In this document: positions 36,401 through 48,731 of the stretch, in pieces
Layout: every line of letters starts with the position of its first letter
How positions within the stretch are numbered: position 1 is the stretch's first letter
Origin: Powellomyces hirtus
Taxonomy: Eukaryota; Chytridiomycota; Chytridiomycetes; Spizellomycetales; Powellomycetaceae
DNA: 64,000 nucleotides
NCBI GenBank assembly: GCA_025526995.1
Contig: JAHLKG010000013.1
Location: forward strand, 1 to 64,000
Reading direction: 5' to 3'
The notes under the pieces: generated by a model
The model's database searches: none
Seen by the model: only the letters and a program-made list of their open reading frames with translations
Told to the model about the DNA's origin: nothing
Position numbers and translations under genes: made by a program

Positions 36401-39400
36401 AAGGCGACCGAGTTCTGTTCAAGACTCCTCTCACTTTTGATTTGTTTGCCATGGAGATTTTCTGGACACTTACCCAGGGCGCTGCCATCATTATTGCACC
36501 GCCTAACGCACATCAGATGGTGGATGAGTTGGCAAGCCTTGTGATTCGCGAGAAAGTCACTGTGGCTACGTTTTTGCCAGCGGTCCTGGCCCTATTCCTT
36601 GAGGAGATTCGTATGTTGAACACTCCAGGCGCTTTCAGCTCTCTGCGATTGATGCTCGTCACTGGAGAAGCGTTCCCAGCGGATTTGGTAGACGCAGTAT
36701 TTAAGGTCTGGCCCAACATTAAACTTATCAATGGTTACGGACCAGGTACGGCAAAAGTTTGAGTGTAAAGGAATTTCCAGCGGCATCTTCCTAATTCAAT
36801 GGCGTATGTTTGAAATACGTTCCAGGCGAGACTCATATATGCACCGTACATGAATGCGTCCCCGGACAGTCCATTGTCCACATCGGCAAGCCAATTGATA
36901 ACACTTATATCTACATTCTCGACAAGTGGTCACAGCCTGTTCCAATAGGAGTCATAGGAGAACTTGTCATTGGCGGCGCCTGCGTAGGAGGGGGATACAT
37001 CAATCGAGTGGAGTTGACAGAACGGTCGTTTGTCCGGGATCCTCTTGTGAAAGACAAAAGGACCACATGCTACAGATCATCTGATCTGGCTAGTTATGAC
37101 GAACATGGCACAATCACCCTTTTTGGTCGCAGTGATCATCAGGTTGGAATGGTTTGATGTTTCCCAGTTGTGCTTCGTCATCTCATTCATTGCGATTCCC
37201 ACAAAGGTGAAGCTTCATGGGGTGCGAGTTGAGCTTGTGGGTATTGAAGCCATATTACGTGGACTGTATGGAGTAAAAAACGCTGCAGTAAAGGTGACGA
37301 GCCACTTCTCGATGTTCTTTTTCTTTCCCACATTGTAACGTTGACATGTCGTTATCTCCGGAGCGAAGGTGTGGAATGTGAATGGGGTCGATCGCTTGAC
37401 CGCTTATGTGGTTTTGTCAGAACACACATTGCTGGACACCGTCAAAATGGGAGCGAGGGAGCGACTTCTTGGGCACTCTGTGCCGTCTCTGTGGAGCATT
37501 ATGCAAGAGCTTCCGTTAAATGCCAATGGGAAAATTGACAGGAAAAACTTGCCATCCCCGGCGAACGAGAAGCGCATGCCAGAGACGAAAGTGCTCACCG
37601 CAAACGCTGATACGCAGAAGGATAAGAACCGCGCAGAACTGCTACTAAACAAACCTAAAGCGCACGTTAACAGAAATCTCCAATCGGCGACACTGTACGA
37701 AACTCACAAAAAGTATTGGATGGATCGAGTGGAAGACTTCCCAGATGGTCCGAATCTCCCTGTAGTCAATGCATTGGTGTCCGGCCCTCAGAAGCTTAAG
37801 AGGGTGCGGGAAACAATCGATACTCAGGCGTTTGCGGCTATCAAGACAGCGGCCAAACAACACGAGGTAACGGATTCCCGTTACGACCTGACACGTCGAT
37901 CATATCTGAATGCTCAACGCTACTTCAAAAGGTTTCCATTTCCAGCGTCATTGCAACGGCCTACAGCGAAGTGCTGAGTCGATGGAGCAACTCTGACAAC
38001 TTTGTGATCGCTTTGAAGTTATTTGACTTCTCGACAAGTGTAGCACCGGAGAACCGCGCAATAAACTTGTGTCTCGAAATAGACCTTTCCATGGGACCTG
38101 ACTTTTTAACCCGCGCTCGGAGCGTTGAGGAACGGCTTACAAAAGACATGCAGAACAATCTATTTGATGCGTTGGCAATGCAGCGCGCCCTCGGCAGAGA
38201 CCGTGAGCACACAGGCCGAGCCCTCTTTCCTTGCGCGTTCACTTGCGCTCTCAAGAACAATAACGTCACCACAGCTCAATACGAGGAGATTGCGGGTGCG
38301 AAAACGCAAAACTCTCAGGTAAAGCTCAGAAAAAATGCTGCTTCCTCATCGAAGATCGCTAAGCCCTCCTTCTTTTAGATCTGGATTGATTTTAGGGCGT
38401 ATGTGGTCCATGGGGAGCTGAATGTCGAATGGAATTACTCAGAAGAAGTGTTTCCTCCTATGGTCGTTCTTCACATGCACCGCGCACTAGTTGAAGTTTT
38501 ACGCACCCTGGTGGACCCAACACTTTGGGATCGAACTATGGACGTCATCCCAGCGTCACAAGTGCTCACCCGACAAAGCGTAAACAGCGAGGCGGCGGTG
38601 ATGCTTGAGCCTAGACTTTTGCATGAGGCTTTTTTTGAGCAAGCTGCGGAGAGGCCGGAAAGGATCGCGATTGTTGCGCCAGGGCGCACACTTACTTATG
38701 GAGAGTTAGCCGCAGAGTCGTTGTACCTCGCGGGCAGTCTTCGCTCATCCGGGGCAACGCCCAATGTTCTCATTGCGGTGATTCTCGAGAAGGGCTGGAT
38801 GCAGAGCGTTGCAGTCTATGGTTGTTTGGCGTCTGGTGCCGCTTATGTTCCAATTGATCCACAACATCCGCCGAAACGCATCGAGGGACTCCTTCGACAA
38901 GGGCGCGTCAGCCATGTAATCACTCAGCGAAAATTGTTGGAAACCACTCGCGTTACCGCCGCAGAGGTCGGCTTGGGACTGGACCGTATCTTTGTGGTGG
39001 AAGACAACGCTCTTGCTGCAAAAAATACCGGAAATTCTGCTTCGCCATGGCTCTATGCTGTATCCTCTCCAACCGACATCGCTTATGTTATCATGACTAG
39101 TGGTAGGTTCTTGTAGTGGACTGCATAATTGAAGCGGTTTAGTGTGGGTCCTGACTAAATTACACGAAATCACAGGTTCTACAGGCACGCCCAAGGTATA
39201 TTAAACCTATGATTCTGAAGACATCGGTGACAAGTTATATTCTAAGCGATTTTGGTTTTTCCATCCAGGGAGTTACCGTAACCCATGATGCGGCCCGAAA
39301 TACCGTTGTAGACATCAATGTTCGTTTCATCCTGACTCAAGACGATGCAATCCTGGCGATTTCCGGTCTGAACTTTGATTTGAGGTAGGACGTGCGCGCA

Positions 39401-41960
39401 AAAGGTATCATCATTGTGTTTCTCCAGATATTTAACAATCTCGAATTCCTCGATAGTGTATACGACTTGTTTGGACCTCTAGCGATCGGGGCTAGAGTCG
39501 TGGTCCCGGATGATTTAAACCATCCAAAGGATCCTCGCCACTGGATTGAATTGATTGAACAGCAACAAGTAACTGTCTGGAATTCTGTGCCGATGCTCAT
39601 GCAGATGCTGCTCGAAAGAGCATCGACCAACGTGCTACTGCCTTCCCTACGCCTTTGCTTGATGAGCGGAGACTTGCTCCCGGTGGATCTACCACACCTA
39701 ATCAAGAGCGCATGTGGGGAGCGTGTCGTAGTGGTCAATCTCGGTGGAGCCACCGAGGCAAGCATATGGAACAACTTTCATGAATACACCGCGTCATCGC
39801 TGTCAATCTTCAAGACCATTCCCTATGGTCGCCCACTGGCAAACCAGCGCCTCCACGTTCTAGATTCGCGGTTCCGGCATTGCCCTGATTATGTTACCGG
39901 CGATCTGTACATCGCGGGCAGGGGTCTAGCGGAAGGCTATTGGGATGATCCTGAAAAAACGCGAGCAAGTTTTTTCGACTTGCCTACAACAGGCGAACGT
40001 GTGTATCGCACTGGAGATCGCGGATGCTACACTACGGACGGCGAAATTCTCTACCAAGGCCGCGTAGACTTTCAGTGCAAGGTCAAGGGCTTCCGCATCG
40101 AGGTGTGTTATTTTGTATTTTCGGGGGTTTTGGTCGTACAGAGACGTGTATTCATTCACATTGCACGTTTAGCTGGGTGAAATTGATTTCCATCTGAAGG
40201 CGCACCCCGCAGTGAAGAATGCACGGGCGGTGCCAATTGACCAACGAGTTGTGGCATTTATCGTTGCGGAACCGCCCGGTGACGTGCCCCCGAAAATTGC
40301 TCTGCAGCAACATCTTGAGGAAGTATTGCCGGACTATATGATCCCCCGGGACTACTTCTTTGTCCCCAGCATTCCTTTAACCGCTACAAATGGCAAAGTC
40401 GATTTGAAAGGGTTGTTGGCCCTGACGACAAGCAACGAAGCAGAATCTTCATCTATCCACAATTTGGAAACAAATTCCAGTCCCGTCTCGTCATCGCCTG
40501 TGTCGGCCGCTCTCCGGAGGGCATGGCAACAAGTCCTCAACGTTCCTCTCGTAATGGCTCAAGATTCGTTCTGGGAGCTAGGTGGAAACAGTTTGCTTGC
40601 CATCCGCATGAACACTCATCTTCGAAATGATCTGGGGATCGAGGTTCCTCTAAAGGTCCTTTTCAGCCAGCACTCGTTCACGCAGATCGTACAAGTGCTG
40701 CAGGAAGCAATCAATGATCTCGAACCACCAGCCGCGTCACCAGCGCCATCGCCAATCGAAAAAACCGTATCATTAAGCACTGCTGCTCCAAGTGCCCAGA
40801 GTCCTCTTCAATGCGTAACCGCAAATCCGTCAGGACCGGGAAATGACTTATTCGACCTTGTGTCAAGCAAGGCCAATGACGAGCCGGACATTATCGCAGT
40901 CAAATGTGGAGCTAAAGAGCTGTCATACGGAAGTCTCATTGCAGAAGCGGATTACTTTTCCATGCGGCTGCTCCGTGACACATCCGAACATCCGCCCCGT
41001 GCAGTCTTGATCATCGCGCCAGAGCTCTCCATTGAGGTGGTGGTTAGCATGCTGGCTGCATTACGGGCCAATATTCCCTACGTCATATGGGATCCGACAA
41101 GCGATGCGAGTGCAAGAGTCCCCGGTCATCTGCGGGATGCTTGTTCTTCCGCCATCGCAACGACGCATCCACAAAGCCTCGCATTCGCCGTGAAATTGGA
41201 GTTGCCTGTACACTTCGCCAACATCGCTATAAACAGACGGGCAAATTTCCCGCTGTCCAGCAGATCAAAATCAGCGGAAAGAGTATCTCTCCTATTTCAT
41301 CAACGTGCGTTTTTTGTAACCCTTGTCCCCTCTTGATCTCGCCTCTGACCGTTTCTCTTTATTGGATCGTCAGAATTGAAGGGCTTCGTTCAGCATCCGT
41401 TAGGTACTCTATGGGCAACGCATCAGGATTCTGTGGTTACATTTGCTCGGATGTTGACGTCATTCCGAGGTCTTGAATTTGGGAAAGAAAGGGCTCCGCT
41501 CCAGATGAATCAGCATCACGACCGTGTACAGCTCGAGATTTATGCATCCTTCGCTGCAGGCGCCACTTTGCACTTGGCAGAATCATCCATCAGCCGTGGC
41601 GCAGACCAGGTCGGCGTGTGCTTCCTTGAGACCGTTGCTTTGGACAATTTAGCAAGTGTGGGCGCCGGACTGCCGATTCATAAATCTGCGCCCCCCTTAG
41701 CGCCTGGGGAAGGTATACCCGGCATGGATATGGAAGAAGAGACCGTGGGCAAAGACGAAGTGGATATAGACTGCTCCGACACGGACGCCAGCAGTCTGGG
41801 GACACTTCTCATCGCATCCGCAGTCATTGAAGAGTTGCAGCAATGCAAGATCCCGAAACCGGAGAGGCACCAGCAACTGGTGGTCCCTGTCGGCGACAAC
41901 AAGAAAAAGGGCAAGCCTCGTGGACTTTTTCTTTTCGGGCGAAGGAGCTTCAGACGCTAA
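30449..41960 (+). CDS. NRPS-2: T-C-A-T-C-A-[half Cy]-A(Cys)-T-[half A] synthetase
   Basis: Eighteen exons: 30449-32414, 32482-32667, 32733-32763, 32846-33224, 33283-33588, 33676-35774, 35835-36250, 36311-36745, 36826-37142, 37207-37293, 37369-37866, 37932-38318, 38379-39102, 39176-39195, 39269-39384, 39457-40102, 40173-41304, 41374-41960; 3443 aa. Order: orphan T0 (HGVNSF, Ser45), C1 (SHLVMDA), A1 (YTSGTSG, NGYGPSE), T1 (LGGHSL, Ser about 1095), C2 (HHIVTDA), A2 (NGYGPGE, ends NGKIDRKNL), about 50 linker residues with no T, the C-terminal lobe of a heterocyclization domain, A3 (GSTGTPK, NLGGATEASIW), T3 (LGGNSL, Ser about 3011), then the first half of an A domain and a basic tail. A3 code reads DLYNLSLIW, the cysteine code. 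A1 and A2 partial codes (DGHIVGGAI, DLMTLTGIC) match nothing I know. No TE or R domain. NRPS-1 and the FSH hydrolase are likely partners. Confidence 0.88.
37690..38560 (+). other. C-terminal lobe of a heterocyclization (Cy) domain, N-terminal lobe and preceding T domain absent
   Basis: After A2 the protein goes through a short charged linker to YETHKKYWMDRVEDFPDGPNL, which is where the Cy C-lobe starts in pyochelin- and mycobactin-type synthetases. It continues with SSVIATAYSEVLSRWS, FPCAFTCAL and QIWIDFRAYVVHGELNVEWNY. The N-lobe with the DxxxxD motif is missing, as is any LGGxS carrier before it. The threonine of the FTS-like motif and the aspartate of the Q-x-W-x-D motif, reported as catalytic in Cy domains, are still present. 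This needs three introns (37867-37931, 38319-38378 and the preceding one), all restoring the Cy frame. Confidence 0.82.
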
Positions 41961-43256
41961 AGGAGAAAGATAGCGAACGCATCTCTTGGTGTCGGGTGAG
42001 CGAGCATCCTCTAGATGAACCGCGTGATCACTAGACGTAGCCTCATAGTTTTTTGTATATTCACACTCAACCTATCCGTTTAAACTCAATCCAGCGGGGT
42101 GGGTTTTGCAGTCTTCATGAATATACACTTATGAGCAGTGTTATTGGGGCGCAAAATTGGCAAGCATATTTCTCTACGTGGCAAGCGGCCATGCTGGGTC
42201 CGACCCTGTCGGCCACTCCGTTCGTTATGAAAAGGCATCACGCCCACTTGACCTGACAGACCGACGAGCAGATGTTCATTTTTAGCCTTTTCAAAACCCA
42301 TGTTATAAGAAACTGCCTGCGTCTCAATCCCAGTGACCGTCTGTTCCGTGGAAGTCATGAGAATCTATGGGGAAATCGCTGCGCTTTCGGCTGCATTGTA
42401 TGTGAGTACTGTCATCACGAGATAGACGGACACTAGAAGACACCCATCTTCCAACCAAAATACTTTTCGAGCCGAGGTATAATAATGATGCCCGAAAACT
42501 CGAAGTCAACCAGCAACATGAATGGCAGCGGTACAGAAAGGGAGAAGAATTGGTTCTAGGAATGCTGTTGTGACTGGTAAGTACTGGACCTTTTTGAGTG
42601 TCGCTGCTGGCTGCACTCAGGGGAGCGGAGTGGGGTCTCAACATTGGGTGTCTTACTACAAAGGCGTCGCCAAACACAATCCACCCCATCTTTCCTCGCC
42701 GACGATCTCCAGTGTGAGCCCAGCTCACCAAGCTATCGGCCCTGGAAGTCCTCCCTTCTCGCGCATGCCAGCTCAGCGGTTCCCCAGGAGGTGAACTACC
42801 CCACTGGCTACCGGGCAGCATAGTTCTGCGCGGCTCCAAGCACGAGAAAAATTGAACGACCCTTTGCGAGGACCCAGCAGCTATTTTGCTCTTTTCTCCT
42901 TACCATTCATTGTTTTTGGGATGAAATGTGTACGCCAACCATATTCCACAGTACTGGTAGCCATTTGCAATGGCAGGGTGCACGCTCACATGTTGCTCAT
43001 TTTTACGTTTACGAGACGGAGACCTAGACATTTCGTAACACGGAAAGGCAACCGGCTATGAGCACCATGTTGAAGATATTAAACAAGCTAACAGTTGTAC
43101 CAAATCATGATCAACATATGAAGAACTTCTCAAAGATCAAATACCATCTATACCGTCGATAGAGAAGTGATTCTTGCAACGAACATTATTATCGCGTATG
43201 TCGCTCACAAATAGCATGTGCTGAATTTTGAAAGACGCTATCAGAGAAAGTTTTGC
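41961..43256. other. 1.3-kb convergent intergenic region
   Basis: Lies between the stop codons of NRPS-2 and the ABCC gene. Frames of up to 171 codons exist but have no recognisable motif or splice context. Nothing else is seen. Confidence 0.45.
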
Positions 43257-46200
43257 TCAGATCTCGGAATCCGTACTGCCCCGAGAGCACACGCCACGAG
43301 CAGAGCTGTTCAGTGCACCAGCTTCTTGGGCTAGCAAGTAAAACGCTGACTGCTCGTTGTTCACCAGGTTGGCTACAGTGTCATATTGCTGAACAGTACC
43401 CTGATTGAGGAGAAGCACGCGGTCAGAATCCATGATTGTATCGATGCGGTGGCTGATGAGAGAAAATGGAAAGACAATTAACACATCAATTCAGTGAATT
43501 AATGACGTTTGTTTTCAGGACAGTGACTTACGCGATAGTCAGTACAGTGGCCGATGCAAATCGTCGCGTAAGGGCGATTCGAATTTGTCGCTCTGTGTTT
43601 TCAAACAAAAATGTGTGTTATTTGTCAGGTTTATTATATTGCCTTTTCTCTTACTAGGGTACCTGTTTCACGATCCACATTCGCCGTGGACTCATCCAAA
43701 ACGAAGATGCGACCACCTCGGATGAGTGCCCGCGCCAAAGTCAAGAGCTGCCGCTCGCCTGATGAAAAATTCTCCCCACCGGCGGTGACGAGTGCGTCAA
43801 GCTTGCCATCCATGGAAGACACGGACGCCTTGAGACCAGCATCATCTAGCGCTTGCCAGATGACCCCATCATCATAGCTTCCGGGTCCGATCAGATTTTC
43901 TCTGAGTGTTCCGCTGAAGAGATGTGCATCTTGTGGAATTGCTGTCAACGCTTCTCGTAAGGTCTGCGGGTCCACATCTTTGAGGTCGTGCCCATCAATC
44001 AGGATGCGGCCAGTCTCTGGGATAACAAGGTTGAAAAGCGCCACCATAATGGACGATTTGCCAGCACCAGTGCGTCCAACGATGCCAATTTTCTCACCAC
44101 CGCGGATAGTGAATGAAACGTCCTACAAGCAGAAAAGTTTGAGCGAGTGCGTGAATTCCGACGGAGTTACATGAACTACCTTCAAAACGAGAGGCAGGTT
44201 TTTACGGTACCGCACGTTCGCGTGGTCAAAGATAATCTCCCCCTTCGTAGGCCAGTCCTTATCAGGAGGACTGCCTCCGATGGCCTGAGGCTCGGCGGGA
44301 AGGTCGGCATACTGGTTTACCCGCTCGACCGCTACGATTTGCGTCTCGAAATCACAAGAACCTCTCACAAGAATTTGGAGATGCATGGACATCTGAAGAG
44401 CCATATTGATCGAGACACCAAGAGCGCCGACACTCAATGAATCGCGCGCTATGACTCCAAATAATGCAGCACCGAACAGCGTGAGGCCAGACCCCAACAT
44501 ATCGAGGAATAAAATCAGCCTACAGACAGCCCAAACATGGGGAAGTTTTCAAGCATTAGTATTCAGCGGCAGGACAGGAAAGGAGCAGAACAGGAAAGGA
44601 CAGTGCTCCTACCAGCGCAGCACCGAGATGTTGTAGTAATACGCTCGGATATTCAAATCCAGCTTATTCCGGTTCGCTTCGCGGTACATATCGATAACGC
44701 CAAAAGCTTTAATGGTTGCAACTCCTTCGAGTGTTTCCGAAAAGGACGCAAATATGGGACTCTTGGTGGAAGCGTCCAGACGCTTTAACGCGACGGATGA
44801 GTTGATATAGAACATTCGGATGTAGTAGCTGCCGATACCTGATTGAGTCGCCATCCCATGTGAGAACGAAACTCGACAGGACAAACAAGTCAAAAAACGC
44901 ACTTAAGACAACGAAGAGGACCAACATGAGTGGGGTCACGATTGAGCAGGTAACGACCACTCCCAAAGTTAGCAATATAGCCATGAGCCACATGTAAGTC
45001 ATGGACGGCAGGATGTGATCAATCCCCATGAAATCCCCCGCGAAACGGTTGACAATTTGACCCATCGGTGTTGCCTCAAAGAACTGCATTGGACATCTAC
45101 ATGGAGATGAAGGCCGATTAGTGAGGAATATCAATGGTAAAAAAGAAGCGAGATTACTTGAGCAGAGCATTGACGACTTTCTGCATCAGATGCCGAGAAG
45201 ATCGCACGCCTAAGACTCCCATGATGAAATAGCCTGAAGCACCGTCGAAGAGGATTGTTGCGACCGCAAAGACCGCATAAATGCCAGGGTAAAACCACCG
45301 ACTATGGCTAGTACCAGTGGAAACATCTTGTGTCCACTGATCCAACCAGAACTGGCCTCCAACCTGCATGGCGACCATACCGATCGCCAGGAATAGAGCG
45401 ATCACGAGGCCTCCAATCGACAAGGAATTGGCATAAGATGCGAAAACCGCCCACTTGACATGTCCAGTCTCGGAATTTTCCGCGGTGGACTTGACGGCTG
45501 AAGCCACTTTGTTGTCCTGATCAACAAAAGCAGCCTCGGCCAAAGTTTTGATATCCTCATCTTTCGTCACATCACGCTCATCTGGGCCGAAAGTCTCTAT
45601 TGGCATCGCCACCGTCTTTTCTAGCGAGACTCCTCCGCTGACCATCATGTCATGAAGAGGACCTCGTGCAGCGACGAGGTCATCATAGGACCCCTGTTCC
45701 ACAATATGCCCCGCGTTCATGACGATCACGTAATCAACCTGAGGAAGATGCTGAATGCTATGTGTGATGAGAAGACGAGTCTGATGACGAAGGAGACCCC
45801 CGGGTCCGAGTAAGTGAGTGAAAATATGTGTGTTGGTGTGACCATCAAGTGCGGAAAGACTGTCGTCGCAGAGAATAATGGAGGCATTCGAGTACGCGAC
45901 ACGCGCCAGTGACTATACACAGGCTTCAGTAGTAAGTCACATGTACTCTCGACGCTGCTGTGAATCAAGGAAAACTTACGATCCTCTGCCGTTGACCGCC
46001 ACTAATGTTGACTCCTCGCGCACCAATTTCTGTGCGATCCCCTTCGGCAAGGATTTCCAGATCAGCACCTAAAGCACAAGCCGCTATACATTTCGAGTAC
46101 CGAGAAGGGTCCGCATTTGGGAACATGGAACAAATGTTCTCTTCAATTGTGCCGTTGTAGATCCAGGGATCTTGTGCAGCGTATGCCATGGATCCGTTGA

Positions 46201-48731
46201 TCTCCACGGTGCCTGAGGAGCAGTCCACTTGACCCAGAATAGCTTTGAGAAGGGTCGATTTCCCGGATCCGGTGGGGCCGACCACGGCCACCAGCTTGTT
46301 ACGAGGAATGACCAGATTAGGGATCACGAGATTCGGCCTCTCCACATTCACATCCGTAGCACTTGGGACGTCTTGCCCGCCATCGCCAGCAGCCTCGCGA
46401 GGGAAATGAAATGTAGCATTTTTGATGTTAATAGCAACGCTGGTCTTCGAGTCTACGGCCTGTTGAATATGAGAGACATCACGATTCCGATACTCAAGAA
46501 ACCTGTTTAGTCGTCCGTAGGACACAAACGTGCCAGAAAGCTCTCCTAACGTCCACAGAACTGAAGCGTGAGCAACATTTCGCAAACGAATTCCGCACGC
46601 TGTGAAGGGCACACACCTGACATGGTCGTGAGAATCTCTAACCCTTCGCACATGTATTTGAAGTAATTCAACGAAGTAAATACCGCCTGCGCAGTAACTA
46701 GGGTTTCTGGCTCAACCCCGGAGTACACTAGGAGCAATGCAAGCACCATCAACGGTTGCAAAGCCGTTGTTAAAACAATCTGATACGTCATGTTGAGTCG
46801 ACTTTTCAGAATTGCCGACAGTTCGTCGGCTCGGTGTTGCATGATCTTGGTTCTGGCAAAGCGTTCCCATGCGTAGAGCTTGATAGTTTTGACACCAGTG
46901 ATGAGTTCGGTCTGCAAAGTAAACAGCATTGAATGTCAGACGGGTACACAATGACTCCCTAGAGAGGAGCCTAGAGAGGAGTAAAAAAAAAACCCTACAA
47001 TGAACTTGATTCTCTTGTCGGATGCCCCCATTGTGGCCGCTTCGAAGCTCATTTGACGCACTCCACTACAAATGTAAAAAGGATCAGATCAAGTGTCAGC
47101 GGACTCGGCTCCTTGACGGCGAGGAGATTGACTTACAGCCAGATAATCACAAACACCACCGCGACAATGACAGGAAGAATGATAAGTGTGGAAACACCCC
47201 AAATCTTATACAGGAAGGCAAAGAACACGGCCATTTCGATGGGAACTGAAAAAGCGCAATATAATCGTTAGACCCGAACTAGGTAAAAAAATTCTGCATA
47301 TCTCAACGGACTTGACCATGTATAGTGCAAGGTCGTGGCGGCCGTAGTCAGGCGCATTGCATCCATTGAAACAAGGTTGTTGACATTGAGTTGCTCTTTC
47401 TCGGACAAGTTTGCGATCCGAAAAACTTTGGCGTAGATGGCATCGATAACGGCAGTCCTTGCTTTAATTCCCACCACTTGGTTTGACTGATTGAAATGCG
47501 CATGGCAAACTGTACGAAACAAAGAGAGCACAAGAAGTGTGACGGCGATCCAGTAACCATTGGAGGAAGCAATCGGGTTCTGACTACTTGACCCTCTAGC
47601 GATGACAGTCAATAGAGCGTTGTTGACCTGTGGAATTGCGGCCGTGGCAGCAACCCAGAGGAGACGCACGACGGCCGTCATGGCATATTCGAAGCCAAAA
47701 GCACCGACAAGGATCCTCGCCAAGGATGGTGGGTTTGATTTTGGCGTCGTAAGCTTATTACTTGCATCTTGAAACCGCTGTGCGAGATGATGAGCACGAA
47801 ACTCTGTTTCGAGAGCGGGAAGATCTTCCATGGTCAAGGATTTTTGTCGACCCAGCCGCATGACAGGGACGAGCCAGACGAAAAAGACGCGAGAGAGGAT
47901 TGAACGATTGAGTGAGCTATTATCGGTATCATCCAAGAGTAGCTTATTCTGGTCGGGATGTTCGGGAAGAGGCCGGCCTTCCATTACAAAAGCAATGAGG
48001 TTCAACACAGCGCCGATGACGACCAGAGTACGTAGACGGCGGTTTTCCGGATACATCATAATTGTTTGAATACGCAGGAGATTCACCGCGAGAGAAGTGA
48101 ACCAGAAGGCGACAGCGCTTCCCGCGACGCCACTACCTCGCCTTTGATGGTATACACTGATCAGAACAATGACAGACTGTGGCAGAGCAGACCGCTGGGT
48201 TAGTCACGGAAGCACTTTCACATTATGGGCAACGCCAGATCAAACTGCTTACAACTGATGCAACATTCAATGCATATGTGACGTGCGCATTTCTGAACGA
48301 GAAGAGATCCTCGCTCGCGGAAAGCAACCACTGGGACAGCATGACAGCCAAGAAGGCCAGAGTCATCAGCAGTTTGACTGCGAGCCATGGTGATGCGAGC
48401 TGCCGGGTAGAGGTAGATTTGTGACCATTCACCAAGCGCAAGGCCCCGACAAGTGCCACGAGAGGCGGTGCCATCAGAAGAACCCTGAAAGGAGGTATTC
48501 AAAATAAGCATGAGAAGAAGTTTTGTGGCAGCTTGAGATGACCTACAGCTCCACAAAGCAAGGAGAGAATGCCCAGTAGCGTGGCCATAGAGTTTGCTGC
48601 GACGGATTATCTGATTAGTCAAGAGTGCGCACTGGGATGACTTTCTGTTTGTATTCAGATGTAGGACGCACCCAAGATGCATCGTCCGAGCCTTCAGCAG
48701 CAAAAGACGGATTGACGCAGAAGGCAGGCAT
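43257..48731 (-). CDS. Full-size ABCC (MRP-type) multidrug exporter
   Basis: Fifteen exons: 43257-43452, 43532-43592, 43663-44122, 44180-44519, 44613-44838, 44903-45096, 45158-45912, 45980-46560, 46617-46911, 46999-47065, 47137-47245, 47312-48176, 48253-48484, 48547-48596, 48672-48731; 1496 aa, the usual ABCC length. The order is TMD0 (FCVN...FSPCFVELVLL), TMD1, NBD1 (Walker A VGPTGSGKST, signature NISGGQRQRI, CDDSLSALD), TMD2, NBD2 (Walker A VGRTGAGKSS, signature FSSGERQLL, Walker B IFVLDEST, then AHRIDTIMDSD). ABCC pumps move organic anions, conjugates and peptides out of the cytosol or into vacuoles. It converges with NRPS-2, so export or sequestration of the NRPS product is likely. The junction at 47312/47245 uses a weak donor (GTCCGT). 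Confidence 0.9.

Noticed and set aside
42324..42839. 171-codon minus-strand frame between NRPS-2 and the ABCC gene
   Set aside because: No family resemblance, low-complexity composition, and no splice context.
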